DNA from: Fidelibacterota bacterium
Lineage (GTDB): Bacteria > Fidelibacterota > Marinisomatia > Marinisomatales > UBA1611
Direction: 5' to 3'
Assembly: GCA_012964275.1 (NCBI GenBank)
Contig: DTUG01000142.1
Location: forward strand, 1 to 13,426
DNA length: 13,426 nt
Shown here: positions 1 through 6,939 of the stretch, one piece after another
Layout: each line of letters begins with the position of its first letter
How positions within the stretch are numbered: position 1 is the stretch's first letter
The notes under the pieces: generated by a model
Told to the model about the DNA's origin: nothing
The model's input: only the letters and a program-made list of their open reading frames with translations
Databases searched by the model: none
Made by a program: the position numbers and the translations under genes

Positions 1-990
1 GATTTTGGTGCACTTGCAACAGAATATTCTCAAGATCCCGGAAGCCAGGCTAACGATGGAGATTTAGGATGGTTTGGCAAAGGAAGAATGGTAAAACAAT
101 TTGAAGAAGCTGCTTTCAATGGTAATAAAGGAGACATTATCGGACCAGTGGAATCGCGTTTTGGGCAGCATATAATATATGTTCGGGATAAAAAATCTGA
201 AGATGGTGAAGAACAGATATTAGCATCCCATATCTTGCTAAAGGTAGAAATTAGCCCTACATCCCTGTCTGAATTGAAGCGGAATGCAGTGCTTTTCAGT
301 TATGACGCACAAGATTCCGGATTTTCTGCGATCGCTGAGTCACATGGCATTGAAATCAAATCACAAGTAAAACTCAAAGATTCGGATTTTCGTATTCAGG
401 GTATCGGTTCCCTGCGCAGCGCAGTACAGTATGCTTTCAATAATCCAGTGGGTACTGTTTCAGATATATTCGAAAATAATCAATATTTTTCCGTGTTTCA
501 TATTGACAGCATCATACCCCCTGGTGTAGACCCGTTTGAGGAAGTGGAAAACCAGGTGTCAAGAAAAGTGAAGCAGCGCAAAGAGAAGAAATTTTCACGC
601 GATAAAATAGACGATCTGCTTGTTGAAATCACTGCAGGGGAAAAATCTCTTCAATCTGTTATGGATGGTAACGAAGATTTAAATGGAGTTAGGGATGAGT
701 CAAAAACTCTTCTTGAAAGTTTTACGTCTATAGGCCGAAGCAATTATGTTGTTGGGGCTTTATTAAATTCAAAAATTGGCGACCTTCTTGGCCCACTGGA
801 TACAAACCGCGGCTGGGCATTGATCAAAGTAAAAGGGATTGCACCCATCGACTCCACTGATTACGAGGTCCAAAAAGATGTACTTAAGACAAACCTTTTT
901 AACCGAGAACAGAACCAGGTTTTCCAATTTTGGCTGGAGGATCTCAAATCAAGAGCAGAGATCGTAGATAACCGCAAGTATATTTTTTAA
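1..990 (+). CDS. PpiD/SurA-like periplasmic peptidyl-prolyl cis-trans isomerase, 5'-truncated by the window edge
   Basis: The reading frame is open from the first base, so the gene starts before the window; 329 residues are visible and an internal ATG at 88 is not the start. Residues 2 to about 65 are a clear parvulin (PpiC/rotamase) domain: a DPGSQAN..GDLGWFGKGRM stretch, a KQFEEAAF segment, a GDIIGPVESRFGQHII stretch, then a basic end. A second, more diverged rotamase-like segment begins around residue 73 at ASHILL, and a third similar stretch (GDLLGPLDTNRGWALIKV) lies near residues 257-275. Repeated parvulin-like units and a C-terminus ending in DNRKYIF resemble PpiD-type foldases, which are inner-membrane anchored and help outer-membrane and periplasmic proteins fold. 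The N-terminal anchor cannot be seen here. The family call is firm; PpiD rather than SurA or another multidomain parvulin is inferred. A 139-bp spacer separates it from mvaB. Confidence 0.9.
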   Translation, partial: DFGALATEYSQDPGSQANDGDLGWFGKGRMVKQFEEAAFNGNKGDIIGPVESRFGQHIIYVRDKKSEDGEEQILASHILLKVEISPTSLSELKRNAVLFSYDAQDSGFSAIAESHGIEIKSQVKLKDSDFRIQGIGSLRSAVQYAFNNPVGTVSDIFENNQYFSVFHIDSIIPPGVDPFEEVENQVSRKVKQRKEKKFSRDKIDDLLVEITAGEKSLQSVMDGNEDLNGVRDESKTLLESFTSIGRSNYVVGALLNSKIGDLLGPLDTNRGWALIKVKGIAPIDSTDYEVQKDVLKTNLFNREQNQVFQFWLEDLKSRAEIVDNRKYIF

Positions 991-1129
991 TTACCGAATC
1001 TCTATCGCTCGAATAAACCGTGAGAAATCACAGCTATAATCAACGATGTTATTACTAAAACTAGAGCCATTGATGAGGGTCAAAAGAGACTAAGAGCCTT
1101 CCTTGAAAATTGTAGTCTTATCCAGATAA

Positions 1130-2011
1130 ATGACTGATAATATAAAGCAGGTACGTATTGTGGAAGTAGGACCACGGGACGGGCTCCAAAACATTTCCAG
1201 CATTATTTCAACAAAGAAAAAAGTAGAATATATCAATCGATTGACTAAATCAGGTTTACCGGAGATTGAGGTGACGAGTTTTGTATCTCCAAAATGGGTA
1301 CCTCAGTTAGCAGATTCGTTTGAAGTTTCAAATTCCATCACTAAAGATCCATCTATCACCTATACAGCGCTTATACCCAACCAGAGAGGATTAGATCGGG
1401 CCATTGATGCTGGTTATACTTCTATCGCTGTCCTTACAGCAACAAGCGAAACATTTTCCCAAAAAAATACCAACTGTTCTATTTCTGATGGTTTGAAGGT
1501 TTTAAAGAGCATGGTACCGTCATGGTCAAAAAGTTCACTGCGGGTTCGTGGATATATATCTACTGTATGGCACTGCCCGTATGAAGGTGCGATAAATGCA
1601 AAGTCCGTGTTAACAATAATTGATCAGCTATTGGACATAGGTATTAGTGAAATATCATTAGGCGATACGATTGGAAAAGCAACCCCTGATGAAATTAAAC
1701 GTACTCTGGAGACAATTCTTTATCGATTCGATGCATCACATTTTGCCTTTCACATGCATGATACCTTCGGTCATGCCGAAGAAAATATTCATGTGGGGCT
1801 GGAAATGGGTATAACTACCTATGACAGTTCTGCCGGGGGATTAGGTGGCTGTCCTTATGCACCGGGTGCATCAGGAAACGTAGCCACAGAAAGTGTCATA
1901 TCAATTTGTGAATCACTGGGTATTCACACTGGTGTGGATAAAAATCTACTGAAATCTGCGGGTGATTATATGATTGGCGTTATCGATCAGGGGGTATTCG
2001 AGCGTGCCTAA
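1130..2011 (+). CDS. mvaB: Hydroxymethylglutaryl-CoA lyase
   Basis: This enzyme cleaves HMG-CoA to acetyl-CoA and acetoacetate, the last step of leucine degradation. The 293-residue length is normal for the family. The N-terminal VEVGPRDGLQN motif (residues 11-21, with the catalytic Arg16-Asp17 pair), the metal-binding HMHD (His208, His210, Asp211) and the signature GLGGCPYAPGASGN with catalytic Cys241 are all intact. The fold is an HMGL-like TIM barrel, expected in the cytoplasm. The ATG is fixed by an in-frame TAA immediately upstream at 1127-1129; no convincing Shine-Dalgarno sequence precedes it. The stop overlaps the mccB start by 8 nt, so the two genes are translationally linked and share a pathway. 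Alternatives such as isopropylmalate or homocitrate synthase are excluded by the GLGGCPY signature and the short length. Confidence 0.96.
   Translation: MTDNIKQVRIVEVGPRDGLQNISSIISTKKKVEYINRLTKSGLPEIEVTSFVSPKWVPQLADSFEVSNSITKDPSITYTALIPNQRGLDRAIDAGYTSIAVLTATSETFSQKNTNCSISDGLKVLKSMVPSWSKSSLRVRGYISTVWHCPYEGAINAKSVLTIIDQLLDIGISEISLGDTIGKATPDEIKRTLETILYRFDASHFAFHMHDTFGHAEENIHVGLEMGITTYDSSAGGLGGCPYAPGASGNVATESVISICESLGIHTGVDKNLLKSAGDYMIGVIDQGVFERA
1989..1994 (+). promoter_or_regulatory. Ribosome binding site that decides the mccB start
   Basis: AGGGGG lies inside the 3' end of mvaB, 9 nt before the GTG at 2004. It supports that GTG, and not the upstream TTG at 1974, as the start of mccB. The GTG start also gives the N-terminus PKIETQINFSSEKYQ, which resembles known MccB proteins. 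Confidence 0.6.
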
Positions 2012-3602
2012 GATTGAAACACAAATTAATTTTTCTTCGGAAAAATACCAATCCAATTTTAAACACCACAAAGCAATTTCAGATAAACTGGTGCTGGATC
2101 TGGACAAAATAAGAGAAATGGGTCCGCCGCATCGTATTGAAAAACACCAGAAACGCGGGAAAATTACTGTTCGCGAACGCATTGAAAAACTCAAGGATCC
2201 AGATTCATACTTTTTAGAGTTTTCTACACTAGCTGCAAATGAGGTATATGATGATTACATACCAGCGGCAGGTATCATCACCGGAATTATATCAATTCAT
2301 GGACGACAGTGCGTGGTGGTTGCTAATGATGCTACAATTAAGGGAGGTACCTACTATCCTTTGACGGTTAAAAAGCACCTTCGAGCCCAAGAAATTTCCA
2401 TGGAGAATCACCTTCCGTGCATTTATTTAGTTGATAGCGGCGGTGCTTTCCTGCCCAAACAGGATGAAGTATTTCCTGACAGGGACCATTTTGGTAGAAT
2501 TTTTTACAATCAAGCCCGTATGAGTGCAGCCGGAATACCCCAGATTGCTGCAGTGATGGGATCCTGCACTGCCGGTGGGGCTTATGTCCCCGCCATGAGC
2601 GATGAAGCGATCATTGTGAATAAAACGGGGACTATATTTCTTGCCGGTCCACCATTGGTTAAAGCTGCAATTGGCCAGATAGCAACACCTGAAGAGTTGG
2701 GCGGAGCAAAAATGCATACTCAAATCAGCGGTGTCGCAGATCATTTTGCTGAAAATGATGATGAAGCTTTATTAAAAATCCGCAATATCATTGATCATTT
2801 TCCAGATTCGCCTGAACCAGAAAAGAAATCTGAAGAACCGCACTATTCTGCTGAAGAAATATATGGTGTACTTTCCAAGAATTACCAGGTTCCTTTCGAC
2901 GTCCATGAGATCATTTCCCGATTGGTCGACGGATCCAAATTCGAAGAATTCAAAGCTGATTACGGCAAAACTCTCGTGACTGGTTTTTCACGAATTGGAG
3001 GAATTTCCGTTGGGATAGTCGCGAATAACGGAGTGTTATTTAGCGAAACTGCTTTGAAAGGCGCTCATTTCGTAGAGATCTGCTGCCAGCGGAAGATACC
3101 GTTACTGTTTATGCAAAACATCACTGGATTCATGGTTGGTAAGAAAGCAGAATCCGGCGGAATTGCAAAAGATGGTGCGAAAATGGTACAGGCGGTAGCT
3201 ACTGCCAATGTACCCCTTATCACCTTGATTATCGGTGGTAGTTTTGGTGCCGGAAATTATGCCATGGCCGGCCGCGCTTACCAACCTCGTTTCCTTTGGA
3301 TGTGGCCCAATGCTCGAATCTCCGTTATGGGTGGTGAACAGGCAGCTGATGTTTTGGCTACAATTAAAAAAGACCAGTTAGAATTAAAAGGAAAAACAAT
3401 ATCCGAAAAAGAAGTGGATGAACTTAGAAAACCAATTCTCGACAAATATGAAAAAGAGGGACATTCCTATTATTCCAGTGCGCGACTATGGGACGACGGA
3501 ATTATTACGCCGATGGAAACAAGGAATATTCTGATTCAAGCATTCAGAGCCGTTTCCGGTGTTTCGTATCCTGCTCCCAATTTCCCCGTTTTTCGCATGT
3601 AA
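2004..3602 (+). CDS. mccB: Methylcrotonyl-CoA carboxylase, carboxyltransferase (beta) subunit
   Basis: This is the carboxyltransferase half of the biotin enzyme that converts 3-methylcrotonyl-CoA to 3-methylglutaconyl-CoA in leucine breakdown. With the GTG start at 2004 it has 532 residues, normal for the family. The N-terminal half holds DSGGAFLP, the strongly MCC-type run DEVFPDRDHFGRIFYNQA, and the MGSCTAGGAYVPAMSDE oxyanion/acyl-CoA site. The C-terminal half holds ITGFMVG, GGSFGAGNYAMAGRAY and the PNARISVMGGEQAA segment. These features separate it from propionyl-CoA carboxylase beta. It overlaps mvaB by 8 nt. No biotin-carboxylase/BCCP subunit (mccA) follows; the next gene is a transporter, so the partner must be encoded elsewhere. 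A longer form beginning at TTG 1974 is possible but lacks support. Confidence 0.96.
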   Translation: MPKIETQINFSSEKYQSNFKHHKAISDKLVLDLDKIREMGPPHRIEKHQKRGKITVRERIEKLKDPDSYFLEFSTLAANEVYDDYIPAAGIITGIISIHGRQCVVVANDATIKGGTYYPLTVKKHLRAQEISMENHLPCIYLVDSGGAFLPKQDEVFPDRDHFGRIFYNQARMSAAGIPQIAAVMGSCTAGGAYVPAMSDEAIIVNKTGTIFLAGPPLVKAAIGQIATPEELGGAKMHTQISGVADHFAENDDEALLKIRNIIDHFPDSPEPEKKSEEPHYSAEEIYGVLSKNYQVPFDVHEIISRLVDGSKFEEFKADYGKTLVTGFSRIGGISVGIVANNGVLFSETALKGAHFVEICCQRKIPLLFMQNITGFMVGKKAESGGIAKDGAKMVQAVATANVPLITLIIGGSFGAGNYAMAGRAYQPRFLWMWPNARISVMGGEQAADVLATIKKDQLELKGKTISEKEVDELRKPILDKYEKEGHSYYSSARLWDDGIITPMETRNILIQAFRAVSGVSYPAPNFPVFRM

Positions 3603-3615
3603 TCCTACCCCATCC

Positions 3616-4488
3616 TTGAATCTCTCCAATTTTAAATTGGTCACACTGACCTTGGTGGCAATGGTACTATGGGGCCTAAGCTGGACAAATGCCAAAATAT
3701 TAGGAAACTATGGCGATGCTTCCTTGATGATGTTTTGGCGTTTCGTATTTGCCACAATTTCCTTTGCACCGGTTGTCGTTTGGAACGGTAATCCATTTAA
3801 ACTTCCCAAAACCAGTTTACGCTTTATTATTATCAATGCCATTTTTATGACATCTTATAATTTTTTCTATTTCAAGGGAACTCAAACTGGATTAGCAGGA
3901 ACAGGAGGTATTCTAGTTTCCACTCTTAATCCAATTCTTACAGCTGTTTTTGCTACTTTAATTTTTCGTGATATCATACCAAAAAAGAACATTATTGGGT
4001 TATTCCTTGGATTATGTGGTGGAGGAATTATTATGCGGCTATGGGACTCCAATGCTGATCAATTAATGCAAAGTGGCAATTTATTCTTTCTACTTGCTTC
4101 AATTTCCTGGGTAGCTGTCACATTAAATACGTCACGTATAAAGTACAGGGTCTCCTTTATTCCATATAGTTTCTGGTGTTTCTTCTTTGCCAGCATTTTT
4201 AGTTTCCCTATGGCAATGGGAAATTCGATCATGGCAGTGTTTACATTTGACTGGATATTTTGGCTAAATATGATGCTGGTGTCGGTGGGCGCTATGGCAT
4301 ATGGAACATCAATTTACTTTCTCGCATCTGTGGAGTTAGGAGCTCAAAAAGCCAGTGCATTTATTTTCACAGTACCCATTACAGCTATGGGTTTCGCAAT
4401 GATTTTCTTAAATGAAAAACTTACAATTACAACTTTGTTAGGCGGGAGCCTGACAATGACTGCTGTTTATCTTATCAATAAAAAATAG
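3616..4488 (+). CDS. EamA/DMT-family transporter, about ten membrane helices
   Basis: This is a very hydrophobic protein of about 290 residues with the two-fold EamA repeat of the drug/metabolite transporter superfamily. The first repeat includes the LWGLSWTNAK start and a GTGGILVSTLNPILTAVFA segment followed by RDIIPKKNIIGLFLGLCG. The second ends in ASAFIFTVPITAMGFAMIFL, then NEKLTITTLLGGSLT and a short basic tail. The substrate cannot be told from sequence; family members export amino acids, metabolites or nucleotide sugars. The start is uncertain. TTG at 3616 gives a typical N-terminus directly before helix 1; GTG at 3559 would add 19 residues and overlap mccB by 44 nt; neither has a clear ribosome site. 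It lies 13 nt after mccB, so co-transcription with the leucine genes is likely, and its TAG ends 3 nt from the convergent operon. Confidence 0.9.
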   Translation: MNLSNFKLVTLTLVAMVLWGLSWTNAKILGNYGDASLMMFWRFVFATISFAPVVVWNGNPFKLPKTSLRFIIINAIFMTSYNFFYFKGTQTGLAGTGGILVSTLNPILTAVFATLIFRDIIPKKNIIGLFLGLCGGGIIMRLWDSNADQLMQSGNLFFLLASISWVAVTLNTSRIKYRVSFIPYSFWCFFFASIFSFPMAMGNSIMAVFTFDWIFWLNMMLVSVGAMAYGTSIYFLASVELGAQKASAFIFTVPITAMGFAMIFLNEKLTITTLLGGSLTMTAVYLINKK

Positions 4489-4491
4489 GCA

Positions 4492-5538
4492 TTACACTCT
4501 AGATTTAAGGAACTTCTCCTTCTGTTCTTGATAATACTTATTATCTGGTTCACCTTTAACACACTTTTCAATCACTGATAAGGCTTCTTCTATACGGTTC
4601 AACTTCCACAACACTTCTGCCTTGGTATCCAAATACATGTAGGTTTGTTTAGGTTTATTCTCCATACCCAAGGCAATATCAATCTTCACCAGTGCTGTAT
4701 CCAGATTCATTTCCAATTCCGTCATTCGCCATGCAAAATTATTCAATAATCCCGCCGTAGGAGACTGGATGGATCCAATATATTTTAAAAAAATATACGA
4801 TTCGCGTTTTGGTTGTTTTTTCAATCTTCTTAATAGAAACAGGCTTTCCTGATAGGCCATTTGTTGTTTCTCATTATCCGACGTTTTTTCTGCAAATTCG
4901 ATCAAAGGGTCCGGGTTTCCGGATTCACGCGCACCATATAACTGATCATAAAAGATTGCAGTACCAGCTGAATCCACATCATGATTTATAATTTTTTTAA
5001 TATATTTTCTTGCAACATTGTTGTTTCCCATCATGTCATACTTTTGGCTTAGTTTAAACAAAATAGAAAAATTAGTAGAATCTTTTTCGTATTTAGACTT
5101 TAAGTCAGTTAATGTGCCCTTTCCTGCATGAATTCGACGCAGTTCATCCAAGAACTGCTCTGGTGGATGATATCCAACAACTCTATCAATTTCATTACCT
5201 TGATTATTTAAAAAAACAATAGTAGGGTATCCTTGTACATTGTACAGATCGCATAGTTCTGGACCATCATCCTTCTCGGCATCTATCTTAAGACCTATAA
5301 ATCTGCCAACAGAAAATTCAATAACATCAGGATCAGGATATGTATCGACATCCAGCCGATCACACCATGTTCACCACTCAGTTTCAAATTCAGCGAGGAT
5401 AATTTTACCTTCTGCTTGTTCTAAAACCTCTTTTAGCGATGCAACTGACCATGGAAAAGTTGGTTCAGGCCCGCCCTTCCAAATAGTTCCAATGATGACC
5501 AAGCCAACCAAAAAGTAAGTTATATTAGTACGATTCAT
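4492..5538 (-). CDS. Predicted selenoprotein: membrane-anchored or exported thioredoxin-like (UxxC) domain plus C-terminal TPR region
   Basis: Read from ATG 5538, the frame is open for 348 codons apart from one TGA at codon 56. Residues 7-20 form a hydrophobic signal or anchor helix. Residues about 30-135 are a thioredoxin-like domain: KIILAEFETEW, then TGA, then TWC (Cys59), a DRLDVDTYPDPDVIEF stretch, a GLKIDAE strand, and YNVQGYPTIVFL with the cis-Pro at 105. TGA therefore occupies the first cysteine of CxxC, and reading it as selenocysteine gives WUTWC. Residues about 140-348 are helical TPR-like repeats, for example AEVLWKLNRIEEALSVIEKC. The ATG directly abuts the ybgC TAA, implying coupled translation. 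A SECIS-like hairpin follows the TGA. Conventional calling starts at TTG 5151 (residue 130) and loses the redox domain. The likely role is thiol-disulfide exchange in the envelope, but substrates are unknown. The alternative is a nonsense mutation or sequencing error at a Cys codon (TGC/TGT to TGA). Confidence 0.85.
5341..5364 (-). promoter_or_regulatory. Candidate bacterial SECIS element (selenocysteine insertion hairpin)
   Basis: Downstream of the UGA, after a 6-nt spacer, the mRNA can fold as UGU, a bulged G, AUCGGC, loop UGGAU, GUCGAU, ACA. This gives 3 + 6 pairs, including one G-U, with a 5-nt apical loop at 5350-5354. Sixteen nt separate the UGA from the loop, and the loop has G at its second position. 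From family knowledge, bacterial SECIS elements lie inside the coding region just after the UGA, have a short apical loop with an early G, and recruit SelB. This hairpin fits, with spacing at the short end of the usual range. The folding was done by eye. Confidence 0.7.
5371..5373 (-). other. In-frame UGA codon predicted to encode selenocysteine (Sec56)
   Basis: On the minus strand the codons around this site read GAG TGG TGA ACA TGG TGT, giving E-W-U-T-W-C. The position matches the N-terminal, nucleophilic cysteine of thioredoxin-fold CxxC motifs, where Sec is known to replace Cys in many bacterial selenoproteins. Five neighbouring genes end in TGA, so TGA is a normal stop in this genome and recoding must depend on local context. 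Confidence 0.85.
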
Positions 5539-5955
5539 TTAATACTCATTCATTTGTTTCTTTATTTTATCAAGGATATTAGCGGGAGGTCGTACAGGTC
5601 TCCCATTTATGTTAAGGAAAGCATGGATGGTATACCCGGTTAATATAATTTGTTCAGTATTTTCTTTTGTGAATACCTGGTAATCAATACGGAGCTTTGC
5701 TTTAGGTAATTCATAAATAATGGTCCTGATGATCAAATTCTGCTCCAATTCGGCACCTCGATGATAATCGCAATGACTTGTAATAACTGGAAGTTGGATA
5801 CCGTTTTTTTCAACACTGGTGACATCGAGTCCTATCGATGCCAATAGTTCAGTTCGTGCTTCTTCAAAATACTCTAAATAACGTGAATAATAAACGATCC
5901 CCATTTGGTCAATATCTTTGTAATAGACCTTTAAATGATGATCATATTGGATCAT
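5539..5955 (-). CDS. ybgC: YbgC-like acyl-CoA thioesterase (hotdog fold)
   Basis: This is a 138-residue single-domain 4HBT/YbgC-type hotdog protein, the usual length for the family. The N-terminus carries the family signature YYKDIDQMGIVYYSRYLEYFEEAR, shown here in two parts: YYKDIDQMGIVYY (residues 11-23) with the probable catalytic Asp16, then SRYLEYFEEAR. The usual GIVYH is GIVYY here, a tolerated variation. Members hydrolyse acyl-CoA thioesters in the cytoplasm; in proteobacteria YbgC sits with the tol-pal genes, but no tol gene is seen here. Its ATG overlaps the accA stop (ATGA, 4 nt), and its TAA is followed without a gap by the ATG of the thioredoxin-TPR selenoprotein gene, so the three appear translationally coupled. 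Substrate chain length cannot be read from sequence. Confidence 0.9.
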   Translation of the reverse strand: MIQYDHHLKVYYKDIDQMGIVYYSRYLEYFEEARTELLASIGLDVTSVEKNGIQLPVITSHCDYHRGAELEQNLIIRTIIYELPKAKLRIDYQVFTKENTEQIILTGYTIHAFLNINGRPVRPPANILDKIKKQMNEY

Positions 5956-6911
5956 TTCAATTCCTGATAAAACCCCAGTGCATCATATTTTTCAATACGT
6001 ATATCTAAAAAATTTTCTGGATTAATTTTCTCCAATGCTGCGAGTTCTTCTTGAATTGCCTGACTTAAGTTATTAATCGCTGAATCTTTGTCCCGATGGG
6101 CACCACCGTTTGGTTCTGGAATAATTCGATCACAAATTCCGATTTCCTGTAAATCCGAAGGTACAAGTTTCAGTGACTCAGCTGCTTCTGGTGCCTTTCC
6201 CGCATCCCGAAACAGAATCGATGCACATCCTTCCGGACTTATAACAGAATACCAGGTATTTTCCATCATGAGAAAACGATCGCAAATTCCAATACCTAAG
6301 GCTCCCCCGCTGGCTCCTTCGCCAATGACCACACCTATTATCGGAATTTTTAAAGCTGACATTTCTAAAAGATTCCTGGCGATAGCTTCAGCTTGTCCTC
6401 TTTCCTCGGCACCAATTCCTGGAAATGCTCCAGGTGTATCCATGAGAGTAATGAGCGGTAAACCAAATTTTTCGGCCAAATTCATTACCCGTAATGCTTT
6501 TCGATAACCCTCTGGCCGCATCATACCAAAATTACGATAGAGATTTTCCTTGGTATCTCGCCCTTTTTGCTGGCCAATAATTGCAATCCTGCGTTCGCCA
6601 AGATGCCCTATACCGGACACCACTGCAGGGTCATCGGAAAAATAGCGATCACCATGAAGTTCAATAAAATCAGGAATGAGTATTTGAATGTAATCTAGTG
6701 AGTAGGGTCGATTAGGATGACGAGCCAATTGAACACGCTGCCAGGGATTTAGTTTCGAATAAACTTTTTCAATCAATTGATGGCGTTTTCCTTGGGTTTT
6801 AGCTATCTCTTTTAAAGTCTCTTGTGTAGGATCTGTTTGGGATTCCAATTCGAGAATCCTCTCATCCAACTCACGAATAGGTTCTTCAAAATCGAGGTAA
6901 TATTTGGGCAT
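5952..6911 (-). CDS. accA: Acetyl-CoA carboxylase carboxyltransferase subunit alpha
   Basis: AccA, with the zinc-binding AccD, transfers CO2 from carboxybiotin to acetyl-CoA to make malonyl-CoA, the committed step of fatty-acid synthesis in the cytoplasm. The 319-residue length is normal. The N-terminal helical segment begins YYLDFEEPIRELDERI; RHPNRPYSLDYI, FIELHGDRYFSDD, GQQKGRDTKEN and FGMMRPEGYRKALR follow in family order. The crotonase-like core has DTPGAFPGIGAEERGQAEAI, GEGASGGALGIG and the oxyanion region SPEGCASILFRD. It ends in TGA within the ATGA overlap with ybgC. It starts 28 nt after the WecA-like gene with no clear ribosome site. The accB, accC and accD genes are not in the window, so the complex is encoded at several loci. 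Confidence 0.97.
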   Translation of the reverse strand: MPKYYLDFEEPIRELDERILELESQTDPTQETLKEIAKTQGKRHQLIEKVYSKLNPWQRVQLARHPNRPYSLDYIQILIPDFIELHGDRYFSDDPAVVSGIGHLGERRIAIIGQQKGRDTKENLYRNFGMMRPEGYRKALRVMNLAEKFGLPLITLMDTPGAFPGIGAEERGQAEAIARNLLEMSALKIPIIGVVIGEGASGGALGIGICDRFLMMENTWYSVISPEGCASILFRDAGKAPEAAESLKLVPSDLQEIGICDRIIPEPNGGAHRDKDSAINNLSQAIQEELAALEKINPENFLDIRIEKYDALGFYQELK

Positions 6912-6939
6912 AATTTAGATTGTACTCAGATTTCAGAAA

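Noticed and set aside
991..1129. A tRNA, small RNA or strong terminator in the spacer after the PpiD-like gene
   Set aside because: No cloverleaf, no GC-rich hairpin followed by a T-tract, and no clear -35/-10 pair is visible; only an isolated TATAAT and a weak inverted repeat are present.
4492..5151. A stand-alone 219-residue TPR protein starting at TTG 5151
   Set aside because: The TTG lies inside the end of the thioredoxin domain, has no ribosome site, and the frame continues upstream with thioredoxin-like sequence to the TGA and beyond it to an ATG abutting ybgC.
5371..5373. The in-frame TGA as a simple pseudogene mutation
   Set aside because: It falls on the one residue where Sec is biologically expected, the rest of the frame is intact, the gene is tightly joined to its operon and a SECIS-like hairpin follows. 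It is not fully excluded without read-level data.
5240..5518. A 92-codon plus-strand ORF opposite the thioredoxin domain
   Set aside because: Its sequence is low-complexity and Ser-rich without a recognisable family, while the opposite strand encodes a clear thioredoxin fold.
6088..6507. A 139-codon plus-strand ORF
   Set aside because: It is antisense to the highly conserved core of accA and its product resembles no protein I know.
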